Shown one piece after another: positions 18,901 to 27,546 of a DNA stretch of 64,000 nt. Source of the stretch: Pandoraea oxalativorans (lineage in GTDB: Bacteria > Pseudomonadota > Gammaproteobacteria > Burkholderiales > Burkholderiaceae); NCBI RefSeq assembly GCF_000972785.3, contig NZ_CP011253.3:1550001-1614000 (forward strand), given 5' to 3'. Made by a program: the position numbers and the translations under genes. Within the stretch, counting starts at the first letter, position 1, and the number at the start of each line of letters is the position of its first letter. The notes under the pieces were generated by a model that saw only the letters and a program-made list of their open reading frames with translations, was not told the origin of the DNA and searched no databases.

Positions 18901-19736
18901 GAGCGTCCGACAAACCCAAATCCGGCTGGTTGCGTATGGTCGGCAAATGGGAGCGGTCGCAGAGCGCGAACGGACTCTTTAACGTCCGCACGAATGCGTT
19001 CTTGCTGCACGGCGGTCTGGAGTTTGCCGACTGGTCGATGCTGAGCGAGACGGATCGCGTGCACGTCGGTGGCATGCTCAGTTACGGCACGGCCAACAGC
19101 AATGCTACGGCACAGGGAAATCCCGCGCACGCACAAGGCAAGGTGGAGGGCTGGAGTCTCGGGGCTTATGCGACCTGGTATCAGAACGACGAACACAAGC
19201 TGGGTGCTTACGTCGACTCTTGGGTGCAGGTCGGCTGGTTCAACAATCAGGTGGACGGCGATACGCTGGACGCCGCGAAGTATCACGCCGGGGGATTCGC
19301 GGTATCGGGGGAGACCGGCTACGCCATTCCCCTGCATGGCGATTGGGTCGTGGAGCCGCAGGCCCAGATCATTTACATCGACTATCACGAGAACGATTTC
19401 ACCGAGCCGAACGGCACACGTATCGGCGGTGCGAACTCATCGGGGCTGGTCACCCGACTGGGCATCCGCACGCATCGCACCTGGGTTCGTGACGATGGAC
19501 GTCGATTCCAACCTTACTTCACGTTCAACTGGTGGCGTACGACCACCGACAGTTCGGTCTCGTTCAACGCGCTGCCGCTCGGCACGATGTACCCGCGCGA
19601 CCGGTTCGAGGCGAAGCTGGGACTGAATGCGTTGCTGGGCAAGCGCTGGACCGGATGGGCCAACGTGTCGGGATCTTGGGGGCAGCAGGACTACCGGCAA
19701 CTCGCAGTGCGCGGCGGTGTGAAATACACGTGGTGA
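15981..19736 (+). CDS. Large autotransporter (type Va) with beta-helix passenger
   Basis: 1251 aa, start fixed by a strong AAAGGAGGG ribosome site; the frame is open from 15903. A signal peptide covers roughly residues 1-45. The passenger (to about residue 925) is made of Gly/Asn/Thr/Ser-rich repeats such as VSVANTGAISTSGSG and NGIYATTG, about 20 residues apart, as in right-handed beta-helix passengers of the AIDA/pertactin group. The barrel covers about residues 960-1251, begins WLRMVGKWERS and ends KYTW with the terminal aromatic residue recognised by BamA. Cys is almost absent from the passenger. Likely an adhesin or surface factor; exact role unknown. Confidence 0.92.
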   Translation: MRFGPAAHDIQRGALFRRPASAIAISQCIALTIASQDSDAQTALCGVVPVGQYTSGYFCQPTAGNAASLSTTSGTTFSTTAGHVLRATGVGANATLNVSGTAISTSPPSALNGMYVQITNPGGAAPASDARIVIDGGVNSVTAAGAALDAIAIANATSGSSSVVVTQGTTLTIDNRVLGNEHDGIDINASGGGNALVSHSGSGTISTLGGNGVWVKATGAGNAVAEVGSGVSFVVDNTDTSSQGNHAGVHTRSVDGSSQISNAANVQAIGRNAFGVFAESTTGNVSVQNSGALTTNGVNGFGIRAVSPGGSVTVANTGAITTSGGGGHGIYVTNGTTGNGSVSVDNRGTLRVGTTADDTGSRAIYVLSQGTGDVSITGNGDIVVTGSATAGRGYGIIVSAGSGHASVNYGGSIEAHGNGAGGIRIDAASAGNVDITYTGARIETFNSNANGIYATTGAADGTVTIRSQGTIVTHSDAGGGDGTGVGAFGIQGLSQGAEVVIQNTGPLIDVNGSGAAILASNAYLGGLGHGDVFVTNTGALRARGNAQQGIRTLTGTGGQSIVNDGPIQTSGASGSQGIWANSTGGGTVSVANTGAISTLGTGSSGIDAQTTSGTVSVGNAGAISAGWGTSAGIQVNGGTQSVTNSGTVAALSDVAIRGDAQAAGTRFNVDNSGQVTGLVTATGATTTINNTGTWTLRNFADTTGSGVKDTWRIAANSLGTASGNAIVNAGVLSLAAQPTTGIATFDATGAYLPLGYQVNTPSPGGPVQGQLLGVRTFTNSGIVDVSGGGKVAGNVLVISGGQTAGNDGGGRYVSNGGRLFLNSVLNEGGANSHSDMLVVDAAATGTGGATRIRVSNVGGDGALTTGNGIALVDILGTAPSASDSGAFTLDRRVVAGPYEYRLFRGAEDGSGTNVWYLRSDREPDPEPLYRPEIAAYLANQRLAGQMFVHSLHDRLGEPQYVNEQGFNMARTDDRASDKPKSGWLRMVGKWERSQSANGLFNVRTNAFLLHGGLEFADWSMLSETDRVHVGGMLSYGTANSNATAQGNPAHAQGKVEGWSLGAYATWYQNDEHKLGAYVDSWVQVGWFNNQVDGDTLDAAKYHAGGFAVSGETGYAIPLHGDWVVEPQAQIIYIDYHENDFTEPNGTRIGGANSSGLVTRLGIRTHRTWVRDDGRRFQPYFTFNWWRTTTDSSVSFNALPLGTMYPRDRFEAKLGLNALLGKRWTGWANVSGSWGQQDYRQLAVRGGVKYTW

Positions 19737-19766
19737 CGACTGTGTACCGGCGTCTGCAGATGGATG

Positions 19767-19789
19767 CGCCCGGCAGGCAATGCCGGGCG
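19767..19789. terminator. Hairpin between autotransporter and dxs
   Basis: CGCCCGGCA (19767-19775) pairs with TGCCGGGCG (19781-19789) across 5 nt, placed between two convergent genes. The tail is AAATCC rather than a T-run, so termination is plausible but not certain. Confidence 0.45.
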
Positions 19790-19819
19790 AAATCCGAGGC
19801 GTGATGGCTGCGGTTTTGC

Positions 19820-21724
19820 TTAAACCGCTTCGACCGACCCGCCGAGACGCTCGGCCATGGCCCGGCGAATCGAGGCCGTGATGCCCGACACGTCGAGGCC
19901 GACGGAGGCCAGTTGCTGCGCGGGCGTGCCCTGATCGATGTACGTGTCGGGCAGACCCAGTTGAAGGACAGGGACCAACACGCCGTGTGCGTTGAGCGCT
20001 TCCACGCAGGCCGTGCCTGCTCCGCCCATCACCGAAGCCTCCTCGAGCGTCACCACGAGGTCGTGCGTGCGCGCCATCTCCAGCACCGTCGCTTCATCGA
20101 GCGGTTTGACGAAGCGCATGTTGACGACGCTCGCGTCGAAGGCTTGCGCGACGTGTTCGGCCAGCGCAACCATCGACCCGAAGGCCAGCATCGCAACACG
20201 CTTGCCTGCCGGGGCGGCGCTCTGACGGCGCACCTGTGCACGGCCGACGGGCAGCGTCGACAAACCCGCTTCGGTTTTCACGCCGGGGCCGGCCCCGCGC
20301 GGATAGCGTACTGCGCTCGGCCCGTCGATGCCCAACGCCGTTTGCAACATCTGTCGGCATTCGTTCTCGTCGGCCGGGGCCATCACGACCATATTCGGGA
20401 TGCAGCGCAGATAGGCGATGTCATATGCGCCAGCATGGGTCGCACCATCTGCGCCGACCAGACCGCCGCGGTCGATTGCGAAGAGGACCGGCAGGTTCTG
20501 CAATGCGACGTCGTGGATCAACTGGTCGTAGCCACGTTGGAGGAACGTCGAGTAGATCGCGACGACCGGCCGCAGGCCTTCCGTCGCCAGTCCGCCCGCG
20601 AACGTGACGGCGTGCTGCTCGGCAATGCCAACGTCGTAGTAACGCTCGGGAAAGCGTTTCTCGAACTCGACAAGGCCGGAGCCCTCGCGCATGGCCGGTG
20701 TCACGCCGACCACGCGCTTGTCTGCCGCCGCCGCATCGCACAACCATTCCCCGAACACCTGCGTGTAGGTCTTGGCGGAGACGGTGCCCGGTGCAGCCGG
20801 ACGAATGCCTTCGCTCGGATTGAACTTGCCCGGCCCGTGGTATAGCACGGGATCGGCTTCGGCCAGCTTGTAGCCACGGCCCTTGCGCGTGACCACATGC
20901 AGGAACTGCGGACCCTTGAGCGCCTTGATGTTCTCGAGCGCCGGGATCAGCGCGTCGAGATCGTGGCCGTCGATGGGACCGAGATAGTTGAAGCCGAACT
21001 CCTCGAACATCGTCCCCGTGGGCGAGACGATGGCCTTGGCATGTTCTTCGAGCTTGTGGGCGAGTTCGCGCATCGGCGCGGGCGCGTTGCGCAGCAGATT
21101 GCGCACGCTTTCCTTGCCAGCCGAGTAGAACTGCCCGGACATCAGACGCGTGAGGTACTGATTGAGCGCGCCGACCGGCGGCGAGATCGACATATCGTTG
21201 TCGTTGAGCACGACGAGAAACGGCAGATCGTCGTAGACACCGGCATTGTTCAGCGCTTCGAAGGCTTCACCCGCCGTCATCGCGCCGTCGCCGATCACGG
21301 CAATGGCGTGACGCTTTTCGCCCTTGACCTTGCTTGCCAGCGCCATGCCCAGCGCTGCCGAAATCGACGTGCTCGAATGTGCCGTGCCGAACGTGTCGTA
21401 CGGCGATTCGTCGCGCTTCGGAAAGCCCGACAGCCCTTGCCACTGACGCAGCGTCGGCATGGCTTCGCGCCGACCCGTCAGGATCTTGTGCGGGTAGGTC
21501 TGATGACCCACGTCCCACACGATTCGGTCGTTCGGCGTATCGAAGACATAGTGCAGGGCAATCGTCAGCTCGACGGTGCCCAGATTCGACGACAGGTGCC
21601 CGCCGGTGCGCGAGACGTTCTCGAGCACGCAGGCGCGAAGTTCGTCGGCCACACGGCGCAACTCGGGGCGCGAGAGCGCGCGCAGTTCGGCAGGGGAGTG
21701 GAGGCTGGCTAGCAAATCTGTCAT
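19820..21724 (-). CDS. dxs: 1-deoxy-D-xylulose-5-phosphate synthase
   Basis: 634 aa, normal length. It makes DXP from pyruvate and glyceraldehyde 3-phosphate, the entry step of the MEP isoprenoid pathway. The ThDP/Mg motif appears as [20 protein letters not shown] near residues 142-161, the early substrate His in [15 protein letters not shown], and the transketolase pyrimidine-domain Glu in [17 protein letters not shown]. The start is 21 nt after the AEP transaminase stop, which makes it the last gene of the seven-gene phosphonate operon. That places a hopanoid precursor enzyme under the same control as AEP synthesis. Confidence 0.96.
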   Translation of the reverse strand: MTDLLASLHSPAELRALSRPELRRVADELRACVLENVSRTGGHLSSNLGTVELTIALHYVFDTPNDRIVWDVGHQTYPHKILTGRREAMPTLRQWQGLSGFPKRDESPYDTFGTAHSSTSISAALGMALASKVKGEKRHAIAVIGDGAMTAGEAFEALNNAGVYDDLPFLVVLNDNDMSISPPVGALNQYLTRLMSGQFYSAGKESVRNLLRNAPAPMRELAHKLEEHAKAIVSPTGTMFEEFGFNYLGPIDGHDLDALIPALENIKALKGPQFLHVVTRKGRGYKLAEADPVLYHGPGKFNPSEGIRPAAPGTVSAKTYTQVFGEWLCDAAAADKRVVGVTPAMREGSGLVEFEKRFPERYYDVGIAEQHAVTFAGGLATEGLRPVVAIYSTFLQRGYDQLIHDVALQNLPVLFAIDRGGLVGADGATHAGAYDIAYLRCIPNMVVMAPADENECRQMLQTALGIDGPSAVRYPRGAGPGVKTEAGLSTLPVGRAQVRRQSAAPAGKRVAMLAFGSMVALAEHVAQAFDASVVNMRFVKPLDEATVLEMARTHDLVVTLEEASVMGGAGTACVEALNAHGVLVPVLQLGLPDTYIDQGTPAQQLASVGLDVSGITASIRRAMAERLGGSVEAV

Positions 21725-21745
21725 GGCTGAACGTCCGTCCCCGGC

Positions 21746-22819
21746 TTACTTCACCAGCCGGGCGAAGGAAGCCAGCAGGCGATCGATGTCGGCCGCTGTG
21801 AGGTTGCCCATCGTCGAGATACGGAACAGTTCCTTCGACAGACCGCCCTGACCAGCGTAGATGACGAATCCGTCAGCCTTGAGCCAGTCGTGCAGACGCG
21901 GGTAGTCCACACCCGCCGGGAGCTTGTACGCGCGCAGCACGACCGACGATTCCCCCGGCGGCAGCACGCTGTCGATGCCCAGTGCGGCCAGACCGGCGCG
22001 CGCTTGCTCGGCGAGCGCACCGTAGTGCGCGTGACGCTTTTCCCAGCCGCCAGCCTCTTCCAGTTCGCGCAGGGCTTCGACGAGGGCGTAGTACGCCTGT
22101 ACGGACGGTGTGAACGGCGTGTTGCGCTCGGCTTGCAGCTTGGCGAGGCGTGCGATGTCCAGATAGTAGGTACGGGCGAACGCCTTCGCGAGGGCTGCCT
22201 TGCGCACGAGCACGAACGACACGCCGGGCACGCCATGCACGCACTTGTTCGCGGTCGCGGCGACGGCAACGATGGCCGAGTCGTTAAAGTCGATGGCTTC
22301 GGCGGCGAAGCTGCTCACGCCGTCGACCAGCAGATCGATACCGCGCTCGCGGCACACACGCGAGAGGCCCGTCAGATCGTTCAGACGGCCGGTGGTCGTT
22401 TCGTGGTGAATGATCGCCACGTTCGTGTAGGGACGCTCGCCCGCGGCGTCCAGCTTGGCGACGATCTGCGCCAGGTCCGGCGCCTGCATCCATTCGAAAT
22501 GGATGACGTCGTGATCGATGCGATATTGCCTGGCGATCTGCGAGATGCGCTCGCCGTACACGCCGTTCTCGACGATCAGCAGGCGGCCGCCCTCCGGCAC
22601 GAGGCCAGCGGTCATGCTCTCGACGGCGGCCGTGCCCGAACCGGTCATCAGCACCGGTGTCCACACGGCGGGGTCGAGGCCGTAGACGGCCGTCAGACGC
22701 GCGCGGGCTTCGTCCTGCAAGTCGAAGAATTCGGGCTCGCGGTGGCACAGATCGGGTTGCAGCAGGCTTTTGCGAACACGCTCGGTCAGGGTAACGGGGC
22801 CCGGATTCAGTAACAGCAT
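21746..22819 (-). CDS. phnW: 2-aminoethylphosphonate-pyruvate transaminase
   Basis: 357 aa, class V aminotransferase fold. It interconverts phosphonoacetaldehyde plus alanine with AEP plus pyruvate. It begins MLLLNPGPVTLTERV, like PhnW, has LCHREPEF, the Gly/Thr loop MTGSGTAAVESMTA, the Asp in LVDGVSSFAAEAI that contacts the PLP ring nitrogen, and the Schiff-base lysine in ATANKCVHGVPG. GAGGAAG precedes the ATG; upstream residues to 22975 lie inside ppd and are rejected. With pepM and ppd alongside and no phosphonatase (phnX) near, it should run in the biosynthetic direction. Confidence 0.94.
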   Translation of the reverse strand: MLLLNPGPVTLTERVRKSLLQPDLCHREPEFFDLQDEARARLTAVYGLDPAVWTPVLMTGSGTAAVESMTAGLVPEGGRLLIVENGVYGERISQIARQYRIDHDVIHFEWMQAPDLAQIVAKLDAAGERPYTNVAIIHHETTTGRLNDLTGLSRVCRERGIDLLVDGVSSFAAEAIDFNDSAIVAVAATANKCVHGVPGVSFVLVRKAALAKAFARTYYLDIARLAKLQAERNTPFTPSVQAYYALVEALRELEEAGGWEKRHAHYGALAEQARAGLAALGIDSVLPPGESSVVLRAYKLPAGVDYPRLHDWLKADGFVIYAGQGGLSKELFRISTMGNLTAADIDRLLASFARLVK

Positions 22820-22857
22820 GGCGAAGCTTCCTCGGCAGATATCGTAAGGGGGATCGC

Positions 22858-24045
22858 TCAGGCCGAGGCCTGTGCGCGTTGTGCAATATGGTCCATCAGT
22901 CGCGACTTCACGGCTTCCGGCGTCACCTTCGGGCGCGGCAGACCGTCCGGCGTGCCGGGGCGCGTCGTCAGACACGCGAAGCGCGGGCCGTCGTTCAGGC
23001 TATGGCTGCGGCCGTCGAACAACTGCTCGATGACGTCGAGCGTATCGCCTTCGAGCGCCAACGCGTAGCCGCTGGCGGCGGCGACACCGGCGAACGAGAC
23101 CGTCGGCGAGACCGTCGCCTGTGCGCCGGTCGAGTCGTGCGACGCGTTATCGAGCAGCAAATGGATGAGGTTCGACGGGCCGTAAGCGCCCAGCGTCGCG
23201 AATGCGCCCATGCGCATGAGCGCGGCGCCGTCGCCATCGAGCGCGACCACGCGAAGGTCCGGGCGCGCGAGCGCAAGGCCCAGCGCCAGCGTCGTCACGC
23301 ATCCCATCGAGCCGACCATGTAAAGCTGGTTGGCGCGGTCGTCCAGCGCGTAGAGTTCGCGCCCGCAGAAACCGGTCGACGCCAGCACCACGGTGCCTTC
23401 GAGCGGCGTGTGCGCGATGACGCGGGCGAGGGCGTCGCGACGCGTCGGCATGTCCGACGGCGCAACACCGCGCATGACCGACACCGGCGCCGGTTGCGCG
23501 GGACGCGCCGGGCGCTCCGACGGTTGCAGCGGGAACGGCGCCACGCTGCCCTTTTGCATCACGAGCGCGTAGGGGCGGCCGGTCTCGTCCATGTGACGCA
23601 CCGCCCGTTCCAGCGCCGGGCCAATCGCCTCCGGCTCGGTCGGGAACAGTTCCCAGGGCACTTCCATCAGGTCCAGCATGGCCGGCGTGATCGGGCCCAT
23701 GAGCGCGTGTTGCGGCTCGTCGGTAATGCCCGGCTGGCCGCGCCACGTCACGATCAGCAACTGTGGCAGACGGAACGTCCACGTGAGCGACGTCAGCGGG
23801 CTGACGGCATTGCCGAGGCCCGAGTTCTGCATCATCGTGACCGAGCGCGCGCCACGGCCTTCGCCGAGCGTCGCGCCTGCTGCGATGGCGACCGCGTCGC
23901 CCTCGTTGGCCGCCGACAGGTAGTGCAGCGTCGGGTCTTGCAGCACGTAGTTGATGAACGGCGTGAGGAACGAACACGGCACGCCGGTGTACCACGTGAA
24001 GCCGTGCTTGCGCGCGGCTTCGACGAACTGACCTGCCTCAATCAC
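22858..24045 (-). CDS. ppd: Phosphonopyruvate decarboxylase
   Basis: 395 aa, ThDP enzyme of the sulfopyruvate/phosphonopyruvate decarboxylase type with the pyrimidine domain first ([15 protein letters not shown], then YTGVPCSFL and [15 protein letters not shown] carrying the ThDP Glu) and the diphosphate domain second ([16 protein letters not shown], then [16 protein letters not shown] as the GDG Mg/diphosphate motif near residue 273). It removes CO2 from phosphonopyruvate and so makes the PEP mutase reaction irreversible. It overlaps the pepM stop by 8 nt. Confidence 0.94.
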   Translation of the reverse strand: MIEAGQFVEAARKHGFTWYTGVPCSFLTPFINYVLQDPTLHYLSAANEGDAVAIAAGATLGEGRGARSVTMMQNSGLGNAVSPLTSLTWTFRLPQLLIVTWRGQPGITDEPQHALMGPITPAMLDLMEVPWELFPTEPEAIGPALERAVRHMDETGRPYALVMQKGSVAPFPLQPSERPARPAQPAPVSVMRGVAPSDMPTRRDALARVIAHTPLEGTVVLASTGFCGRELYALDDRANQLYMVGSMGCVTTLALGLALARPDLRVVALDGDGAALMRMGAFATLGAYGPSNLIHLLLDNASHDSTGAQATVSPTVSFAGVAAASGYALALEGDTLDVIEQLFDGRSHSLNDGPRFACLTTRPGTPDGLPRPKVTPEAVKSRLMDHIAQRAQASA

Positions 24046-25747
24046 CTTGCGTCTCCGGAGCGGTGCCGCTGAACGGCGTCTGACCGTGGGCGAAATCGGC
24101 CGCGCGGCGGAATTCTTCCATGTCGTTCACACCGCGCCAGTGGCCGTGCACGTATTGCACTTCGATCTTTGCGCCGTCGGCGGCCAGCGCGTTGATCAGT
24201 TCGGGCATACCGAGCTGGTCGAAGTCGGCGCGCGTCTGAAGTGCGCCGAAAACGCGTTGGAGTTGCGCGCGGCCTTCGTCGCCGCGCACACCGAGCAGAC
24301 CGATCCAGCGGCCGTTGGGCGTGCGGCCCGCGTCCGAGGCGTTGCCGCTGATCTTCTCGAGCAGCACTTGCTGGCCGAACAGGCCGCGGTCGTCGCCCGC
24401 CGAGCAGTACGCGAAGTCGCGCACACTAGCGTTCGCCGCGTTGGCGGTGACCGCCGCCGTCGAGTCGACCACGACGGTGAAGTGGGCGTCGCTCTCGACC
24501 AGATCGCGCACGATATAGCTGCGGAACAGCAGGTCGCCGTACGACACCACGGTGTCTTGCGTGAAGGCATTGGCAACGCGTGCGAGCGAGGCCAGTTCGC
24601 CCGTCTCGGCGTGACGTTCGTTGACGGCGAGCGTGATTCCGGCGGTGTCGATCGCGTCGGCACGATAGCCACCCACGACCGTAATGTCGTTCACGTTCTG
24701 CTTCTTGAAGCCGTCGACCAGCCAGCGCAGCAGCGGCTTGCCTGCGACCGGCAGCATGACCTTCGGACGGTCGGTCGTCACGCTTTCCAGGTTCTTGCCA
24801 CGGCTGGCGGCCAGCACGATGGCCGAGCGCGGGGCATTGGCGGCGGACAGGTAGCGGTCTTCGGCCTGCGTGTACTCGTCGGCGTCCTGCAGGCGGAAAA
24901 TCTCGTCCACGGTGGCCACGCGGTCTTCGACGTTGATGAGCGTTTCGTTGCGGTGAATCTCGGCAGCGACCGACTGCATGGCCGACGTCGCGGCGCGCAG
25001 CAGATGGTTCGCCCAGATCACGAGACTGATCCCGGCTTCGCGGAACACGTCGGTCGGCGTGCTGTAGTACTTCGTCGGCACGATCACCAGCGGGCAGCGG
25101 TTGCCCCACTCACGCGCGAATTGCACGATTTCCTCGGCACGCTTGAGCTTGCTGTGGATCAGGATGGCGTCTGCCCCGGCCTGATGATAGGCCTCGGCAC
25201 GACGCAAGGCTTCTTCCATGCCCCAACCGGCGATCAGCGCTTCGACACGGGCAACGATGGAGAAGTCGTCGTCGGCCTGCGAGTCCTTACCGGCCTTGAT
25301 CTTGCCGCAGAACTCGTCGATGTCGGCCAGCGGCTGACGTTCGCCACCGATGAAGCTGTTGGTCTTCGGGAAGACCTTGTCTTCGATGCACACGCCAGCG
25401 ATGCCACGTTGTTCGAGCTTGCGCACGAGACGTCGCATGTTGTTGAAGTTGCCGTAGCCGGTGTCGCCGTCGAGCAGGATCGGCAGATCGCTCGCGTCGG
25501 CCATGAATTCGAGGTTGTCGACGACCTGCGTCCAACTGGCTTCGTTGTTGTCGCGAACGCCGAACTGCGCCGAAATGGTCAGACCGGACGCCCAGATGCC
25601 CTTGAAACCGGCTTCGCGCACGATACGCGCGGAAATGCCGTTGTGGGCTTCCATCAGGAATTCGAGCTGATTGCTGAGCAGCATGGCACGCAGTTGTGCT
25701 GCGCGCGTTGCCGTCGGCGGCGGGGTAAATGCGTCGGGAGCGTTCAT
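24038..25747 (-). CDS. pepM: PEP mutase fused to a nucleotidyltransferase-like domain
   Basis: 569 aa. Residues 1 to about 300 are phosphoenolpyruvate phosphomutase: [13 protein letters not shown] with the Mg-binding Asp residues, and the active-site gate [11 protein letters not shown], the hallmark that separates PepM from isocitrate-lyase relatives. It forms the C-P bond of phosphonopyruvate. Residues from about 308 are a nucleotidyltransferase-like domain ([13 protein letters not shown], then [16 protein letters not shown], then VVGGYRADA). The usual LAAGxGxRL is here LAASRGKNL, so the first conserved Gly is lost and catalysis is doubtful; the RPK lysine is kept. It overlaps the upstream nucleotidyltransferase gene by 4 nt. 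Confidence 0.94.
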   Translation of the reverse strand: MNAPDAFTPPPTATRAAQLRAMLLSNQLEFLMEAHNGISARIVREAGFKGIWASGLTISAQFGVRDNNEASWTQVVDNLEFMADASDLPILLDGDTGYGNFNNMRRLVRKLEQRGIAGVCIEDKVFPKTNSFIGGERQPLADIDEFCGKIKAGKDSQADDDFSIVARVEALIAGWGMEEALRRAEAYHQAGADAILIHSKLKRAEEIVQFAREWGNRCPLVIVPTKYYSTPTDVFREAGISLVIWANHLLRAATSAMQSVAAEIHRNETLINVEDRVATVDEIFRLQDADEYTQAEDRYLSAANAPRSAIVLAASRGKNLESVTTDRPKVMLPVAGKPLLRWLVDGFKKQNVNDITVVGGYRADAIDTAGITLAVNERHAETGELASLARVANAFTQDTVVSYGDLLFRSYIVRDLVESDAHFTVVVDSTAAVTANAANASVRDFAYCSAGDDRGLFGQQVLLEKISGNASDAGRTPNGRWIGLLGVRGDEGRAQLQRVFGALQTRADFDQLGMPELINALAADGAKIEVQYVHGHWRGVNDMEEFRRAADFAHGQTPFSGTAPETQGD

Positions 25748-26508
25748 TCGGACACCATCGTGAGCGGTTCGAGTTGCGGCAGCACCTGATCGGCGGCGCG
25801 CTTCACATCTTCAGGGTAGTCGATTTCGATCCACGGGAAGCCCGTGACGTCGGCGGTTTCGAATTGCGCACCGCGCTCGAGCAGCAGATCGCGCACCGCT
25901 TCTTCGTGCGGCAGCTTGGCACGGCCCGATTCGACGTAATCGCGCGTGATTTCCGCCAGACGCGTCGCCGTCGCTTCGTTGAAGCGGAAGAAACCGACGG
26001 ACTCGCCGACGGTGTCGTATTCGAGGCCGACCATGACCTGCTTGCGCAGCTCGACCGGTACGCCGTCGCGCAGGCACAGCTTGACCGGCTCGTCGCCGAC
26101 TTCGAAGTCGCGGTCGATGAGCAGACGGTTGGCGGTCTTGCCCGCCACGAGGGCGTTGAAAATGCGCTGGTCGTAGAGCACGTCCGCATCCATGACGAGC
26201 ACGTCGCCACCGGCGGTCATGGCCTCGGCCGTGGTGTGCAGCGTGAGCACGCTCCCCAGATTGAATTCCGGGTTGAGGTAAATCTTGGGACGCGGCGTCC
26301 AGTTCAGCCGCTCCAGTTCCTCGCTCACTTGCTCGTGATGGAACCCGAGTGCGAGCACCACGTCCGTGATGCCGGCCGCTGCCAGCATGCGAAGGTGACG
26401 CTCCAGCAGCGACATGCCGTCGAACTTCAGCAGGCACTTGGGCGACTGCTTGTCTTCGGGCTGGAGCAAACGCAGGCCCATGCCTGCTGCGAGAATGATG
26501 GCCCGCAT
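25744..26508 (-). CDS. Nucleotidyltransferase, candidate CMP-AEP synthase
   Basis: 254 aa, sugar-phosphate/phosphocholine cytidylyltransferase-like fold. The nucleotide motif is canonical: [16 protein letters not shown], then [17 protein letters not shown], with VMDADVLYD as the metal Asp motif near residue 108 and [12 protein letters not shown] near the end. Relatives such as LicC use CTP and phosphocholine, and PntC-type enzymes make CMP-AEP. The ribosome site AAGAAGGA is excellent. Its place in an AEP operon beside a CDP-alcohol phosphatidyltransferase makes AEP the likely substrate; that is inference. This copy, unlike the domain fused to PepM, has all the usual active-site residues. Confidence 0.88.
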   Translation of the reverse strand: MRAIILAAGMGLRLLQPEDKQSPKCLLKFDGMSLLERHLRMLAAAGITDVVLALGFHHEQVSEELERLNWTPRPKIYLNPEFNLGSVLTLHTTAEAMTAGGDVLVMDADVLYDQRIFNALVAGKTANRLLIDRDFEVGDEPVKLCLRDGVPVELRKQVMVGLEYDTVGESVGFFRFNEATATRLAEITRDYVESGRAKLPHEEAVRDLLLERGAQFETADVTGFPWIEIDYPEDVKRAADQVLPQLEPLTMVSE

Positions 26509-26523
26509 GGTCGATATCCTTCT

Positions 26524-27546
26524 TTAGAGCGGTGCAGTATCCGTGGCAGCAGGCAGCGACACGCTTTGTTGCGCAGCGCGCTGACGACGCCAGCCACGTT
26601 CGGAGAAATGCAGATAGACGAGGCCCGGCACGCCGAGCAGCAGCTCGCGCGTACGTTTGGCCAGCGACAGGGCCAGCGCGGCATCGGCCGGCAGACCCAC
26701 GAGCGGGGCGAGCAGCAGGTAACCGCCTTCCTGCACGCCGAGCGAACCCGGCACGAAGAAGGCAGCACCACGAATCGCCTGCCCGAGACTTTCCAGCAGC
26801 AGCGCGTCGACCCAGCTCACCGGATGCCCGATGAATTGCAGGATCAGCCAGACTTCGACGGTGCCGACGATCCAGCCCACGAGGCTGAGCAGAAAACTGG
26901 CGAGTACCTGACGGCGATGGCCGTACATGCGCTGCACGATCTCGTCGACGGCATCCGCACGGTCGAGCAACGACGACCAGTCGCGCTTGGACGACATCTT
27001 CGAGAGCATGCGGAACGCCCAGCCGAAGAGACCACGACGCTGCGCGACATAGAACGCGTAGAGCAGGGCGGAGACGAGCGCCGTCGCGAGCAACATCGGC
27101 AGCCACAGGCTGTCGCTGGTGCTCTGCGTCGCGCTGATGCCGAACACGGCCAGTCCCAGCAGCGCGAAGACGATCTGCGCCACGGCTTGCAGCGTGGTGC
27201 TGACGGTGATGGCGGCGGCCGCTTCGCGACCGGCCATGCCGCGTTGTTTCATTTGACGCACCATTGCGATCGGACCGCCGATCTGCCCGGCGGGCAGCAG
27301 GCTGTTGACCGATTCGCCGACCCAGCGCGTGAGCGTGGCGCGCCCGAGCGTGCACGACTTCGACACAAACACCTGAATGGCGGCGGCGTCGAGCACCAGC
27401 GGCACGAGGTGGAAGGCGGCGATGGGCAGCAGGCCCCAGCCGGCAGCCGCGAGCGTGGACATCACCGATCCCGTGCCCTGCCAGATCAGCAGGGCGACGA
27501 AAAGGGCGAAACCGAGGGTGAGTGAGACGATGGCGGTCCGGTTCAT
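26524..27546 (-). CDS. hpnL: HpnL-type membrane protein (LPG synthase TM-domain family)
   Basis: 340 aa with about 8 membrane helices and no soluble domain. It has the features of the lysylphosphatidylglycerol-synthase TM/flippase-like family (UPF0104): an early INT-TRW segment (LTRWVGESVNSLLPAGQIGGPIA) and late FFVPGSLGVQEGGYLLL, both hallmark loops. HpnL proteins of this type accompany hopanoid genes. The start follows directly after the upstream stop (no gap), so it is coupled to the phosphatidyltransferase-oxygenase. A lipid-flipping role is inferred from the family. Confidence 0.87.
   Translation of the reverse strand: MNRTAIVSLTLGFALFVALLIWQGTGSVMSTLAAAGWGLLPIAAFHLVPLVLDAAAIQVFVSKSCTLGRATLTRWVGESVNSLLPAGQIGGPIAMVRQMKQRGMAGREAAAAITVSTTLQAVAQIVFALLGLAVFGISATQSTSDSLWLPMLLATALVSALLYAFYVAQRRGLFGWAFRMLSKMSSKRDWSSLLDRADAVDEIVQRMYGHRRQVLASFLLSLVGWIVGTVEVWLILQFIGHPVSWVDALLLESLGQAIRGAAFFVPGSLGVQEGGYLLLAPLVGLPADAALALSLAKRTRELLLGVPGLVYLHFSERGWRRQRAAQQSVSLPAATDTAPL

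Noticed and set aside
22820..22975. N-terminal extension of the AEP transaminase
   Set aside because: It would lie inside ppd and precedes the canonical MLLLNPGPV start, which has its own GAGGAAG site.
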